Shown: piece after piece, positions 19,876 through 31,594 of the stretch | Position numbering within the stretch: the first letter of the stretch is position 1 | Layout of the letters: every line of letters starts with the position of its first letter | DNA from: Lichtheimia corymbifera B2541 | Taxonomy: Eukaryota > Mucoromycota > Mucoromycetes > Mucorales > Lichtheimiaceae | Assembly (NCBI GenBank): GCA_000697475.1 | Contig: JNEU01000175.1 | Location: 1 to 32,162, forward strand | DNA: 32,162 nucleotides | Reading direction: 5' to 3' | Position numbers and translations under genes: made by a program | Notes under the pieces: model-generated | What the model was told of the DNA's origin: nothing | Database searches by the model: none | Seen by the model: only the letters and a program-made list of their open reading frames with translations

Positions 19876-21814
19876 TCATCCTAGAATTGGCAAAAACTAC
19901 CATTAAAGTCAGCACCCATTCTTTTACAATTGTATCTTGCTACTCACATTGCCAATGATCACGCTTGGCAGATCGAAAATATCGCGTTTGATGGTGAAAC
20001 AGAATGCACAGGGTACAGGCTTTTGCGTGGGTGTTTTAAGAATGCAAGACGACATGCAGGATTCATCGGTGTTATCAAAGGCATGCAAGGAGAACCTTTC
20101 CCAGTAATCCACAGCGGATCGATTATCCATAAGCTTACAAATAACAGTAGTTAGTTAGTAGACTGTATCGTTTGCTGCTGCTACATTGACTACATACCTC
20201 ATAGATGTATGTCTTTTTATCCAACAATACATGCCGTGGCCATTGTGTCAATAAGAGAAACTCCTTGCTCACTAAGCAGACTTCGCCTGTGCGTCGCCAT
20301 ACGACAGTAGGCGTTCCTGAGAAGCTGATAAGTTTTTCGTATTCCTATAAAAGCTCTCACGTGAGCACTAGTACAATTTCCATCTTTTTCCACGATCCAC
20401 ATATATATACCGACACGTACCAGCAATGTCCGCTGAATACATTGTTCCATGAATACCAGATCATCCTCGGTAAGGTTCATGATCAATGCCAGAAATGAAG
20501 GTCGAAATAGAGCCAAGGATCGGCTGATGCGCATCAAATCTTCCCGATTCATCCTAGAGTCATCAAATGCGTTAAATAAAATAATAATAGCAAAGGCGTG
20601 CAGCAAGACCTACTTTTCTTTGACGTATTCAATCAGATAATGGAATCCTTCAGCATAATTAAAAGGTCGACACACTTTTCTCTCTGGGTAATGCTTTGTT
20701 GCTCTCCTTTCCATAGCAGCTGTCGTGGGTGGTGAGGACGTAGAGGGGGATGTTGTTGGTCTGTTATTGTTGTAAGAGCTTGTATTGGTTCCTTCATTGG
20801 CAAGAGGATTGGCCCCTGGAGCAATAGCGACCGTGGCTGACATGGGAAATACGGATGGAAGGTATTGATGTTGTGCAGTAGTATTGGTGGAAAATTGCTG
20901 CTGGGAGGACATGGGTGTTGGCATGGTGTTGTTGTTGTTGTTGCTAGATCCAAGATGCATGGCGGGTGTTGCGTTATTGATGGTATTATGATTCATGGTG
21001 TTGTTGTTGTTATTGTTCGAGGTAGTAGTATTGGTAGTGTTGGTCGTAGTAGTAGTAGTAGTAGTGGTAGTAGAGGCTAAAAGTGATGCTGGTGTTGCCG
21101 TTGCCCAGTCTCCCACACCAAGCATGTTACCAATGAATCCATATTCCAAACCAGCTGTTTCAGAACCGAATCCTAAACCTGCACCGAGATTGGCAAGGAC
21201 AGCAGCATTGGATGAAGTTGGATCGACCATATGTGATTCATCTTGTAAGGGAAATACCAGTGAGTACTCAGACACATCCCTTTCCGATCGATCACAAAAT
21301 TATACCTACCTGTCGGTGGTTGGGAGTGATCCAGAATTCCCTGATTACTGGTATGCACACTGGAAGACACTACCCAAATATTCCCCAGTTAGCCTATCAC
21401 CATTATCATTGTTACTACTATTACTACTTACTTGCATCATTTCCAGAATACATTTGTTTCGCCTGCTGCTGCTGTTGTTGTTGTTGTTGTTGTTGTTGCT
21501 GCTGCTGCCTCCGAGGAGCATCCATGCAAGTTGCTGTTAACCCGCGCTTGATACATCGTTGACATGGTCGGCCTATAAGGAGTAGATATATGAGTGACAT
21601 CGTTTGACTCAATAGCATATATTCTTCTTACCGTCGTCGCAAGTGAGATGTGCCTAGAGTGAAAATGGGACGATTAGACGAATGGGGGAAATGAGAGATC
21701 CTCAAATGAAACAAGTTTTACTTTTTGGCAGTGTAGACAAGCTCTTGCAGTCTTTCTTCGTTTTTCCTCGAAGGATTCAAAGTTTGTGTATGGAGTAAAA
21801 TGAATATCTTGCAT
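19876..21814 (-). CDS. ERT1: Zn2Cys6 transcription factor of the ERT1/AcuK family (gluconeogenesis regulator)
   Basis: Nine exons on the minus strand: 21814-21722, 21653-21632, 21572-21432, 21369-21310, 21241-20614, 20553-20421, 20344-20198, 20133-19948 and 19896-19876 (476 residues). The DNA-binding cluster is C26-x2-C-x6-C-x5-C-x2-C-x8-C54 (CLHCQKAHLTCDDGRPCQRC), the family signature, split over three exons including a 22-nt microexon. Poly-Gln, Thr and Asn runs fill the middle. The C-terminal half is the PAS-type region (LISFSGTPTVVWRRTGEVCL; RDIFDLPSVIIGN) ending FLPILG, like relatives that end in an FLP/WLP motif. Family members in yeast and Aspergillus activate gluconeogenic genes such as PEP carboxykinase and fructose-1,6-bisphosphatase on non-fermentable carbon. 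A possible upstream leader exon (acceptor TTTTTCAG near 21829) is not excluded. Confidence 0.9.
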
Positions 21815-22413
21815 AAAGTTGGGCCCTGAAAAAGATGTTCCAGGAGAGAAGAGAAAGAGAGGGCTCGAAAAAAAAAGACAAATGCGGAAAAGGTGATTGA
21901 TCAACGCCTCACATGACCCGACACATTTACGTGGTGTCCCGTGCTTTTCATATGTTATCTACCACCACTCATCACCATTGTCTGTATACATACAACTGGG
22001 TGGATTCTTATATGTACATGTTTAGTCACCTACTCATTCGTTATTGGGTATGCTTACATGTAGCCTCTTTTCTAAATGGTAGCTACTGTAGCATCATCAT
22101 AGGCATGATCGTTTGTAATCTTTAATAGCTTCTATTCTCAAATATACTAAATAGCATATTGTGCCACGCATTAGAATGGTGCAGTACCAAGTATGGCTCT
22201 CATAAATAGAATGTGGTAATTGGTGTATCCAACAAGGGAAATGCATGAGAAAACTATGCCATGTCATTATATGGCTGTATGGATGGGAATGCGCCTTTGT
22301 TCAGATACACGACCAATGACTGTTGGATGCTTGAAACAATTTTTGGGTGGTGCAATACGCGCGCCTCCTCCTCCTCTTCGCGACTCTCAGTTCTTCTTTC
22401 TTGCGCAGCAATC
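21815..22413. other. Divergent promoter region between ERT1-like gene and NUP159
   Basis: About 600 bp separate the two start codons. A T/C-rich leader lies just upstream of the ERT1-like start (about 21840-21900, minus strand), and CTCCTCCTCC lies before the NUP159 ATG. No convincing TATA box, RNA gene or repeat is visible. Confidence 0.5.
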
Positions 22414-25400
22414 ATGAATCAATTCGAGGTGTTGGCTGGTGACGAACCTGCAAGCAAAGAAACTGAGGTATATATATCCACACGATCCGCATTGCTTTGG
22501 ACTACTAACACTCTTCATAGCTCTTTCGATTCCAAAGTCTTGTACCCGATGCCAAGATCGCTTTGCAGGAAAAAGTCCAGGACGAATACCCACGATTTGA
22601 CACCAATCAGTATCCAGCAAACGTCTCTTTGTTAGCATGCTCATCGGTATATGGCTACTATGTGGCAGCTACCCTTGAAGGTACGTAATGTCAAACGAGG
22701 TTGGGTGGTTTACAAGGTCTTTATTCACTTTTTGTCTATTTAGGATTTATCTATGGATCAACAAAGACGCTGCGATCAACAACCAAGAGCCTTGAAAAGG
22801 GTGGCGTGGGATCAGTGGATGATAAGATCACTATCAGAGTGCAAGGTGCGATACAACATTTACGATTGACAGCAGAAGAAGCTCGCATTGTGGTCACTGT
22901 TACCAATGATGAAGTGTTTGTTTATCATGCCAAGGATATTGTTCAACAGGTAATGAATAAAGCATTGGGAATGTATAAGAAAGTGTAGCTGACTACAATG
23001 TGGATTTAGCGAGAGAACGCTACACCTACAAGCACATTCAAAATGGATCAGGATATTCTCGACATTCGCCCCAATCCTGACGCACATCCAAACCTCGCTG
23101 CGGTGCTCTTAAAGAACAACCAATGCAAGTTTGTTGACATCACCAATGGCTCGACCACTGCTTCCATCGCCTACAATGATATCACATCCCTTTGCTGGTC
23201 ACCAAAGGGCAAGCAAATCGTATGCGGCAAAAAGGATGGCCAACTTGAGACATATGATACAAGTGGTGCTCCCAAGTCATTGATTGAACAACCTTCAAAA
23301 ATGCAAGAAGCTGGATCTCGTTATGGTAAGTCCATCATTACATGGCACTATTAAGCATCTAATTTCATTGTTTAGTGCTGGGAGTTTTATGGATCGAGAC
23401 ACATATCTTTTTGGCAGTTTATGCACAATTGCGTCAAAGTGGCACAGACGAGCACATCCATGATGCATTTATTATTCGACGATATGGAAAAGCAGAAAAC
23501 AAACCGACAGAGTACATTCATCTCGACGAAGTGACACCGGTATTCAGCATGGACGATCGTGACGCCAACATGTACATGGAAATCATTCGCGACTTTAGCA
23601 GTGATATGAAGACAGCAGTGATTCTTGCTCACAGTGCAGCCACCGATATTTCAGTGATTGGTCAAGATGAAAATGGCGATTGGGCAACATGGATGCTTCC
23701 AGAGAATGGTCTTGCCAGCTTGCCGCTTTCTGAAGAAACCAATATGGATACATTTGCTATTGGTCTTGCTGTGGATTTCTCTACTTCAGAGCCATTACCA
23801 CCCTATGATCCAGCCACCAGCTCGGAAAACGTCAAACCAATGCCAACCATGTACTTTTTAAACGATGAGGATCTGATCTGTGCATATCATTGTTACAATA
23901 CCGATTTGGCTGCTCGCAATCACAAGTATCATGGTATGGTGGATGCAAAGGATATCATGGAGGCTCCATCCGAATTCCCCAGCACCCCAGCACCTGCACC
24001 AGCAGCAGCAACATCAGCACCCGCTTTTTCATCTGAACCACCCAAACAGCCACAGCAACAACAACAACAACCCTCCTCTGGCTTTGGAAGTAGTCCATTT
24101 GGTGCTGCTCTTCAACAACAAGGTTCCAATGATGGATTTGCTGCATTACTTTCTGGTAAATCAAGCGAATCATCTGCACCAGCAGCAACAACCGGTGGAT
24201 TTGGATTTGGAGGTGCTGGTCAAGGCACCGGCAGTGGTGGTGGTGGTGGCTTTACATCCTTCCGAAGTTTGACTGTGAGCAGCAATGCAAAGAATCCTGC
24301 TAGTGGTGGCATGTTTGGATCAAGCGGGTTTGGAGGAGCAGCAACAACAGGAGCCACAGGTTTTGGAATGGCAGCAGCAACAGCAGGAGGAAATACTGGA
24401 TCATCAGCTCCCACATTTGGAGCAACAAGTTTTGGTGCCAGTCCATCAGCACCTCAACCTACTCAAAGTTTAGCATCTCTTGGCAAGTCTACTGAACAAC
24501 AACAACAACCTGCATTTGGACAAACGACTAGTCTTGGAAGTACTGCTACTACGACGACTCCTGCCTTTGGATCTACAAGCTTTGGTGCTCAGCCATCTGC
24601 TCCTCAACAGCCACAAAGCTTTGCATCCTTAGCCAAGACTGAGACTCCAAAGCCATCTACTGGATTTGGATCTGTACCTGCATTTGGTCAATCATCCTTT
24701 GGTTCCACGCCTACCTTTGGTCAATCATCCTTTGGCGCTACACCTGCATTCGGTGCACCTGCAACAAAGCCTGCATCTCAAGAGGAAAAGCCAAAGGAGC
24801 CTACATTTGGTTTTGGTGGTTTCGCTTCTGCACTTGCTAAAACTGAAGAGCCCAAGGAAGAAGAAAAGGAGGTTGAAGTCAAAGAAGAGGAACCTGAAGA
24901 AGAAGAAGAAAAAGAGATTGCTGTCAAAGAAGAAGAGCCTGAAGAAGAAGAAAAGGAGGTTCCTGTCAAGGAAGAGGAGGAGGTACCTGAGGAAGAAGAA
25001 AAGGAGATTACTGTCAAAGAAGAAGAAGAGCAAGTCAAGGCGAAGCCTGAGCCTGTGGAGGAAAAAGAGCCACTGGCAGCACCAGAGACCACTGCACCTC
25101 AAGTCGCCAAGCTCCCTGATGCCCCAGAAGAAAAGCCTCCAACACCACAAGTTGTGCCATCAGCAACTGCTGACAAGCCTGTGGCAGGATTTACATTGGG
25201 TGGTGGTGACGAAGATAAAAAGGAGCAAACTGGTTCATTCTTTTCAAAACCACCAGCAACTACTGGACCTGGTCTATTCGCAAGCTCACAACAACAACAA
25301 GACAAGCCTGTATTTGGTTCCACAACTAGCTTTGGTGCTGATGCAACAAAGCCATCTGGATTTGCATCCTTAGCAACCACTGGAGAAACTGCTAAAATAC

Positions 25401-26636
25401 CCCCTGTGTCCCAAGGATTTGGATCACCAAGCTTTGGATCTGTGCCCAAGGCTGAACCATCATCCACAGCAGCTGTAAAGACGCCTACTCCTCCACCGCT
25501 ATCTGCAGCAGAACCAAAGGCAGCACCCGCAGCACCAGCACCAAAACCTAAGCCTAAGCCTACAGCAGAAGAGGTAAGTAATGTTAAAAAGTACAAGTGA
25601 AATGTTGCTGATATCATTATAGGGAATGGCTAGAGAATTTGAAAGCTTGTACCTGGCAATGAATGAAGACTTTGAAAAGGTAAAAAGTTAGCTTGCGATC
25701 CGTCTCAAACAATATCTAATGTAAGTTCATAGTTGGAATTGAAACAAGCAGAGCTCAAGCAAGCAGTTGAATCACAACGACGCCAGAGTGCTGCAAGTAA
25801 GACATATACCGATCTTCAAAACGACAATTGGACAGTTGGAGATGCTCTCGACTTGAGCACTGTAGCCGATGGTATCGCCACCAAGGCACGAACACAGCGT
25901 CCACATATTATCCAGATCAAGCAATCCCTCGGTTATTTCGATGAAGACTCTATCAAATGTACGTTGATTTTTATTCTCTCTCTCTATGCACAATACTCAT
26001 CTATCCTATGCATTATATAGTAAACGTGAAAAAGTCGACGATCGAAGCACTCATGGAAACAAAGCCTGATCCCAAGCTAAAGAAGGAACTCAAGGAGAGG
26101 AATTTGGATAAGCAGACCTTGGTCAAGTGGGAACAGCTTAAATCTCGATGCAAGACCTATGGTCAACAGATTGATGATCTGGAGAGTAAAATCCAAAATG
26201 AGCGGATTAGAATGCGATCACCTGCTCAACCCCAAGAATCAAGGTAACGTATTAATCCGTGTTATATCCCGAATATATACTGATATAATCCAATAGCTCA
26301 TCACCCTCGTTATACGCATTATACCTTCAACTGCGAGAGATTGACAAGGAGTTAAAGAGCAAGCAACAACAAGTCAAGGATATGGAAGAACAAATGGCAT
26401 ACATTCGATTCAAGCAAGTGCATCTAAATGCTGTTTATTCAACATCTGGTATTTCACTTGAGGAAGAAGACGACGAGGAGGATGATCAAGAGAAGGATGA
26501 AGAACAAAGAGGCAAGGGCACACTATCATCCACGGATACACGACGAGCTGCCCTTCTTGAATCCACCAGTCGATATTTACGAAGAGAGCGTTTTCTGGAT
26601 AGGATACATGAATTCAAAAGCCAGAAATGTGTATAG
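22414..26636 (+). CDS. NUP159: Nucleoporin Nup159/Nup214 homologue
   Basis: Nine exons: 22414-22467, 22521-22680, 22744-22949, 23010-23325, 23376-25573, 25623-25679, 25733-25958, 26021-26243 and 26297-26636 (about 1259 residues). Residues 1 to about 435 are the N-terminal beta-propeller (ITSLCWSPKGKQIVCGKKDG; VLGVLWIETHIFLAVY), the part that in yeast and human binds the DEAD-box helicase Dbp5/DDX19 during mRNA export. An FG-rich region follows (SGFGSSPFGAAL, many PAFG/SFG/GFG units) to about residue 975. It is interrupted by a Glu/Lys-rich tandem block (about 24850-25040). The last 280 residues are coiled-coil (GMAREFESLYLAMNEDFEKL onward), which in relatives assembles with Nup82 and Nsp1 on the cytoplasmic face of the pore. 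No obvious dynein-light-chain motif array was seen. All introns are 48-63 nt. The protein ends RIHEFKSQKCV. Confidence 0.92.
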
Positions 26637-26718
26637 TTAGCTGTTTGGAGAAGGATGGACAATAAAAATGGCATATGGATATAAATTCTCCTTTTCTTCC
26701 CTCTTTTTCCGTTTCTTG

Positions 26719-27914
26719 ATGGCCGATAAAGAACTCGTTGCCAAGGGTGAAAACTGGGCTCGCACACAACGTGAAAGACTTGAACAAGCAGCAAATGAAA
26801 AAGCTACCCAACTTCGCCGCATATACGATGAACACTTGGAGTGGTTCAATACGCACACTATTGAGTAGGTGGTAGTATTTCCCTCATGTTGGGATCTTTT
26901 GGACTGACCATGACAACACTAGATCGCTGATCGAGACGCGACGACCTGCCAAACGACACAAAGCAAACGATAATAGCGACCTCACGCCAACCGACCAAGT
27001 GAAGCTTGTACAATCATCGCGACACACCATCGTTGACGAGAGCAGCAGCACCATGGAAGGCAATTCAATGAGAAGCTTTAGTCGACAATCCTTGACCAGT
27101 CGATCGTTTCACTCACCCACAAGCTATCGCTCGTTTTCATTGACCAGTCCGACAGCGAATCCAAGCAGTAGCAACAGCGGCACTACTAGGCAACGAAAGA
27201 GTTTAATATCACCTACTCGCATTCATCACGATGCATCACGTGCTTCCAGATCACGTTCAGTCGATACCAATCCAAAAAAGCAACCACGTTCTTCATCGAC
27301 TTCCAACAGAGGAAAGCATGACACTCAACGACCATCGATATCCAAGGAAACTCAACTCGAAGCAACAACGAATGAATCTTCCTTAACAACAGAGTCTTCC
27401 GCAGCAGTAGCAACAACAAACGAACCTTCTGCACCGGCACCAGCAACGACAGAAAATGAGTCTTCCAAGGCAACCACCACCACCACCAATGAACCCTCCT
27501 CCTCCTTAGCAACAGCAACAAATGAACCTTCTTCAACAACCACAAAGATGACTCCAGCAAAAAAGTTATCCACAGCTACTCCAAAAGAGCCACCTAATGC
27601 TGATAACACTGAAATGCCTCCACAGCAAAATGAGCAACCAAGCGATAAAACGAGTGCTGAGAACAATGAAGCACATGCTGATCCTGATTTCCAATTGAAT
27701 GAGACGCCAGCATGGGCAGAAATGCCGGAATTGGAGCGCCATTTACGTCAACAATGCAACATGGATGGACACAAAATATTTGGACGCATGACGCCATTGG
27801 TAACATCAGGTACGACGACAACATCCCCTTGCATTAAACCATGAGCAATATATATTAACCCCTATCATAATAGAGGTGTTTGGCACTCTCAGGCAACGTC
27901 AAGCAAGAAAATAG
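26719..27914 (+). CDS. SLI15: INCENP/Sli15-like inner centromere protein
   Basis: Exons 26719-26864, 26923-27809 and 27874-27914 give 357 residues. The C-terminus matches the IN-box that binds and activates Aurora kinase: PAWAEMPELERHLRQQ, then GHKIFGRMTPLVTSE-VFGTL and a basic end RQRQARK. The last 13 residues come from the third exon. The N-terminal 70 residues are helical (NWARTQRERLEQAANEKATQ; EHLEWFNTH) followed by a basic patch (RRPAKRHK), as expected for the survivin/borealin-binding helix. The centre is Ser/Thr-rich and disordered, with imperfect repeats of TNEPSS. At 357 residues it is short for the family. The Ser-rich (TSS-type) motif normally following the IN-box is absent: the frame stops right after RK. 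It starts 82 bp after NUP159 on the same strand. An in-frame ATG at 26668 is less likely. Confidence 0.78.
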
Positions 27915-28467
27915 CACTCTACTCGTCATTGTAATATAGCTGTAACATTCTTCATCATCCTTTTGTCATAATTCATCCTATCCCATCCTACTTGAAAGTA
28001 ATAGTAAATATATACTCGATTCCCCTTGTTTGCATCTCATACTTGTACAACAACTGCTAAAAGCAAATCTTCATGCTGATGATGGTGTCATTGCATCATT
28101 ACTCACACTCGCCCATGTAGTCACTCTGCTATCGACATAACCAAAGTATTGGGTTGCTACGTGTCGTGTCCAAGGACCCCGATGATATATCAGTTATATA
28201 GGAACTATCCATAGATATTAGATACTTTGTTCTTCTTCCCATTAAAAAATCTTACCGAGTCTCACTTGACATATTATGTTCCCATTTATTTTGACAACAA
28301 CAACAACCGACCACGACACTATGTATCATTCTCTACTTAATCACGAGTGATATTCAGCCATCCGAAACCCCCCGATATTATGTCAATGAACGAAAATCAC
28401 GTCCAGGGACTTTGATTTTGTCGTATTTCAAGTACCAGGATACGTAAGATTCATCACCAAGTACAAG
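27915..28467. other. Intergenic spacer
   Basis: This AT-rich stretch follows the INCENP-like gene. No gene is seen. The last 150 bp may already belong to the 5' part of the degraded LINE, but no RT motif is readable there. Confidence 0.4.
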
Positions 28468-29888
28468 ATGACAAGCCATGGTATCACAGCGCCCACACTT
28501 ATCCTGCAAGTGGACACCTCATGCACATTCACATACACACTCAAGGTTCTCGTGTATCTCCGACATCCTCTATATAGCATCGTCACAACCATCCCGGAAA
28601 CCCATATAAAAGACATGTTACAACAAGACGAACATCTTGTTGCTAGGCAAGTATATCAAAGCATGCCTAAGGCAGCTACTGCCATGCCAATCATGTCACA
28701 CAAGCTGCACAATGAATATCCAGTAGTGGCATTCCTGGATATCAAATCAGCATACGATTCAGTCGATCGATCAATAATTTGGAGAGCCTTAGCCAACAAG
28801 GTGCAACCAGTTTTATTGAATCTGCTCAAGAACATGTTTGACGAAGTGCTGGTCACTGTCATCATACACAACTACGAGTCACGAACTATCCGTCCCAGGC
28901 GTGGAGTGCTCCAAGGATCCATCTTGAGTGCCATCTTGTATGCGGTATTCATTGACGATCTTCCTCGTCGTATTCAACATGCACCTACATTGACAAACGC
29001 TCTCGCAGTGTCCACCGTTTCAACAATGCATATGAGTGAGGCAGCTCTTCAAGACCATGACCGTATTTCACTACGTCGCACTTACATTCGGGCAACCATT
29101 CATTGTTGATGGTCCGCTCATCCGAAGAAATTCGTTTGCTTCTGGCTATCGTTGGAGTCCTCCCAAATGTGCCATCCTCAATAGGGCCCCCTGGTGTGCG
29201 TTATAAGTTAGATAACCAATCATTGCCGTTCGTTGATCATTTCAAGTACCTTGGCGTCCCTTTCACAAGCACAGGTCTAGATACAGAGCGGATGTTGCAG
29301 GCGTCAGCAACAAAAGGTGTTACTGCAATGCTGCTGTTGCATTCTTTAGGTGCACACAAGTTTGCCTTTGGCCTTGGTGTTGCCCTTCAGGTGTATCGCA
29401 CATTCATACGCCCTATTTTCAAATATGGGTTAGCAATCAAGCACACCACCGCCACACACCTCAAGATTCTGGAAAGTGCTCAAGACCGTTGCATTCGTCT
29501 CACCAACGGTGTCACCGATCCTGAAGCTCGCACACCAACCATCACCGCAAAAGCCATGGCCGATTTACCTTCTATGACGTTACGAGCTTGCATTCTTGAG
29601 TTCAAGTTTGTACTTCGTGCCCATGAGCTGCCACCCTCAACATTGCTTGCTTCGGTAGTTGACACCTGGCTACGAGTGAATCACCCGTTCAACGGCTGGG
29701 GAAACCTGAAAAGTAACAAGCTTTGGGCATTCATCGATTACCCAGGTTACATACGGTCACCACTCGACATCCATCCTAAAACAGGCCCATTCATCCCCAT
29801 ATGCGTCCCCAGCATTTCTCGACAGGTGAATTTCAGCAAGTACCCGGTGATCACTGACACCACTTACTGTCGCTCATTGAACGAATGA
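28468..29888 (+). mobile_element. Degraded LINE (non-LTR) reverse transcriptase, 5'-truncated and frameshifted
   Basis: Two open stretches in different frames, 28468-29109 and 29103-29888, together resemble the palm-to-thumb part of a fungal LINE reverse transcriptase. The first has palm motif A (PVVAFLDIKSAYDSVDRSII) and a motif-B-like RRGVLQGSILSAILYAVFI, with alanine at the place where proline is usual. The catalytic YADD/FADD block that should follow is not readable in any frame, and the sequence changes frame near 29100. A third frame shows RWSPPKCAILN at about 29145-29180. The second stretch has the post-palm block FKYLGVPF and VYRTFIRPIFKYGL. No endonuclease, RNase H or poly(A) tail was found. 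It is a dead copy. Confidence 0.82.
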
Positions 29889-29895
29889 AAGATTT

Positions 29896-30535
29896 ATGCA
29901 TCGTTCGTTTGATGAAAGATACCAAGGAGAACTGTGGAAGAAATTGCAAGCTGATCCATGGATCGAACAAACGTGAGCTATTAGAACTTCATTACTTAAC
30001 ATGTGCCTAACTTGCCTTTTGGTAGTTGGGCGATCCTACACTTCGCAAATGAAAACGAAACAAACTTTTTCTGGCATATGCACATGATCAGGGACCACCC
30101 CTTGTGCCCGGCCTCCTTGCCCGATGTTGTCCTCAACCCTGCCTACATTCCAGACACCAACCCCAGACAGCATGTAGTGTACGTATGTTAGTTTTTTTCT
30201 CATCCCATTCCACCGCCACCGAATCTTACAATGAGGTTTTTTGTTTGATTGTACTTCTTGTACAGGGTAGAAATAGGCAACAAACGGTGCATGAGCTTGC
30301 TGCTGGGGCTGTGTTGTATCGGTGCCGACCTGTGAATGATAATGGTACTCATGGTCCCCCACCATCCCCATCACCACCAACACCACCACCCACCAATGAT
30401 GCCACCACCACTACCACCCATACCCCCAATAATAATGATACCGCCTTGCAAATTATACATTCCATGGAAGAAACGCTGTTACGCGTTGAAGCTTCTCTTC
30501 GTCAATCAAAATTTTCATTATTGTTTTTTAATTGA
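29896..30535 (+). CDS. Three-exon gene of unknown function (about 164 residues)
   Basis: Exons 29896-29972, 30026-30173 (or 30176) and 30266-30535 join in phase and give about 164 residues: the N-terminus MHRSFDERYQGELWKKLQAD, then WAILHFANENETNFFWHMHM and NPAYIPDTNPRQH. The third exon has a VHELAAGAVLYRCRP segment, a Pro/Thr/Asn low-complexity stretch and a helical end (SMEETLLRVEASLRQSK). The 53-nt first intron (GTGAGC..GGTAG) fits the style of this genome. I recognise no domain. The dense acidic/aromatic pattern and three coherent exons favour a real gene. It starts 7 bp after the last readable codon of the LINE relic, so it might be a 3' part of that element, but it does not resemble the end of known LINE proteins. 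Confidence 0.5.
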
Positions 30536-31594
30536 ATATGCTACTGGCTGCTGCACTATTACAAGGGTGAGGGAACATGGCGTGACCTATACGAATGACT
30601 GATCCCTCGGTGATGGAAATGCTTCTTGTCGTTGTTACAATATGTAAGAAAGCTAACCATAGTGGCATTCTTTGTGACCAATATTGTATGATGATGGTTG
30701 GTGGAAAAAGGTGTTCAGTGGCGAATGAGTATTAAGGGTATATATATATATAGATTATGCCCGGCGATTAGTTTACAGGAGAATGGGATAGCAGATCATA
30801 TGATGTGTGTGTTTGCAGAAACTCATCAGGCACATTGCATTTCAGATGTGTTTCTGCAAACAGATTCACCCAGGTAATTGCGGTGGGATGCTACCCGGTG
30901 CCTGAAGCTGGACCACCACCAGTCTGACCAGTGTCCACACTCTAGCCTCGTCACCTCACCTAGAGGCTATTTCGTTTGCTTCAAATGCACCATACCATCA
31001 AAAGTCGCTGGCAAGAGACCTCATATTGGAAACAACCCTGGAAACTGTGTCCAGCAATATTACGCGATTACTCAATTTTAACACGCAAACTGGCCATCCT
31101 TTGATAAGTAAGCCCTTCAAGCGGTTGAAAGTCTTTTTATCAAGTCTCTCTTTTGTTACTCTTTTCGCTTCACGCACTTTTGCTTCATTTCATTTCATCT
31201 TGTCACACTTGCACTCTCGGTTTTTGTCCAATTCGGTTTTTTCCAGAGTTACCTCTTTACCATTGTACTACTACTTTTGCATGAATGTTGTATCACATAT
31301 CGCTTTTACTTTCGCACGGCCGATAAAGTGCCTTAAGGACGATATCCTAGCGTTCCATTTTAAATAAATACACTCTAATGTGTAGTTGTAGCTGGAAACA
31401 GCAGTTGAAATACATATTGATTCTCAACGTATCTCTATCATCATCAACGTCGTAATATCTCTATAGTAATTTATATGCATGATTCGTGGTTGCCTTGATG
31501 TCTAACATACATTGACAATCATGCTAATGTACAAAACATGCATACCAATATAAAATCGGTACACAATCAACCAAAATGGCCATGTTCAAGCAAC
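30536..31594. other. Spacer with a small perfect hairpin; no gene called
   Basis: GTTTGCAGAAAC (30811-30822) and GTTTCTGCAAAC (30850-30861) form a perfect 12-bp inverted repeat with a 27-nt loop. An open stretch at about 30878-31081 has a loose Cys pattern (CLKL..CPHS..VCFKC) but no other support. A long T/C-rich tract at 31130-31260 resembles a promoter or leader without a following gene. TATATATATA lies at about 30740. Confidence 0.45.

Noticed and set aside
20995..21540. Plus-strand open frame of 181 codons rich in Val and Leu
   Set aside because: It is antisense to the Asn/Thr/Gln runs of the ERT1-like gene, whose family match is clear.
24666..25617. Several long open frames overlapping the FG and Glu-rich part of NUP159 on both strands
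   Set aside because: They are shadows produced by the repetitive GAA/CAA/GCA codon content of the nucleoporin gene.
30878..31367. Open frames in the spacer before the LTR
   Set aside because: They are short, overlapping and partly in a T/C-rich tract. A loose Cys pattern alone is not enough to call a gene.
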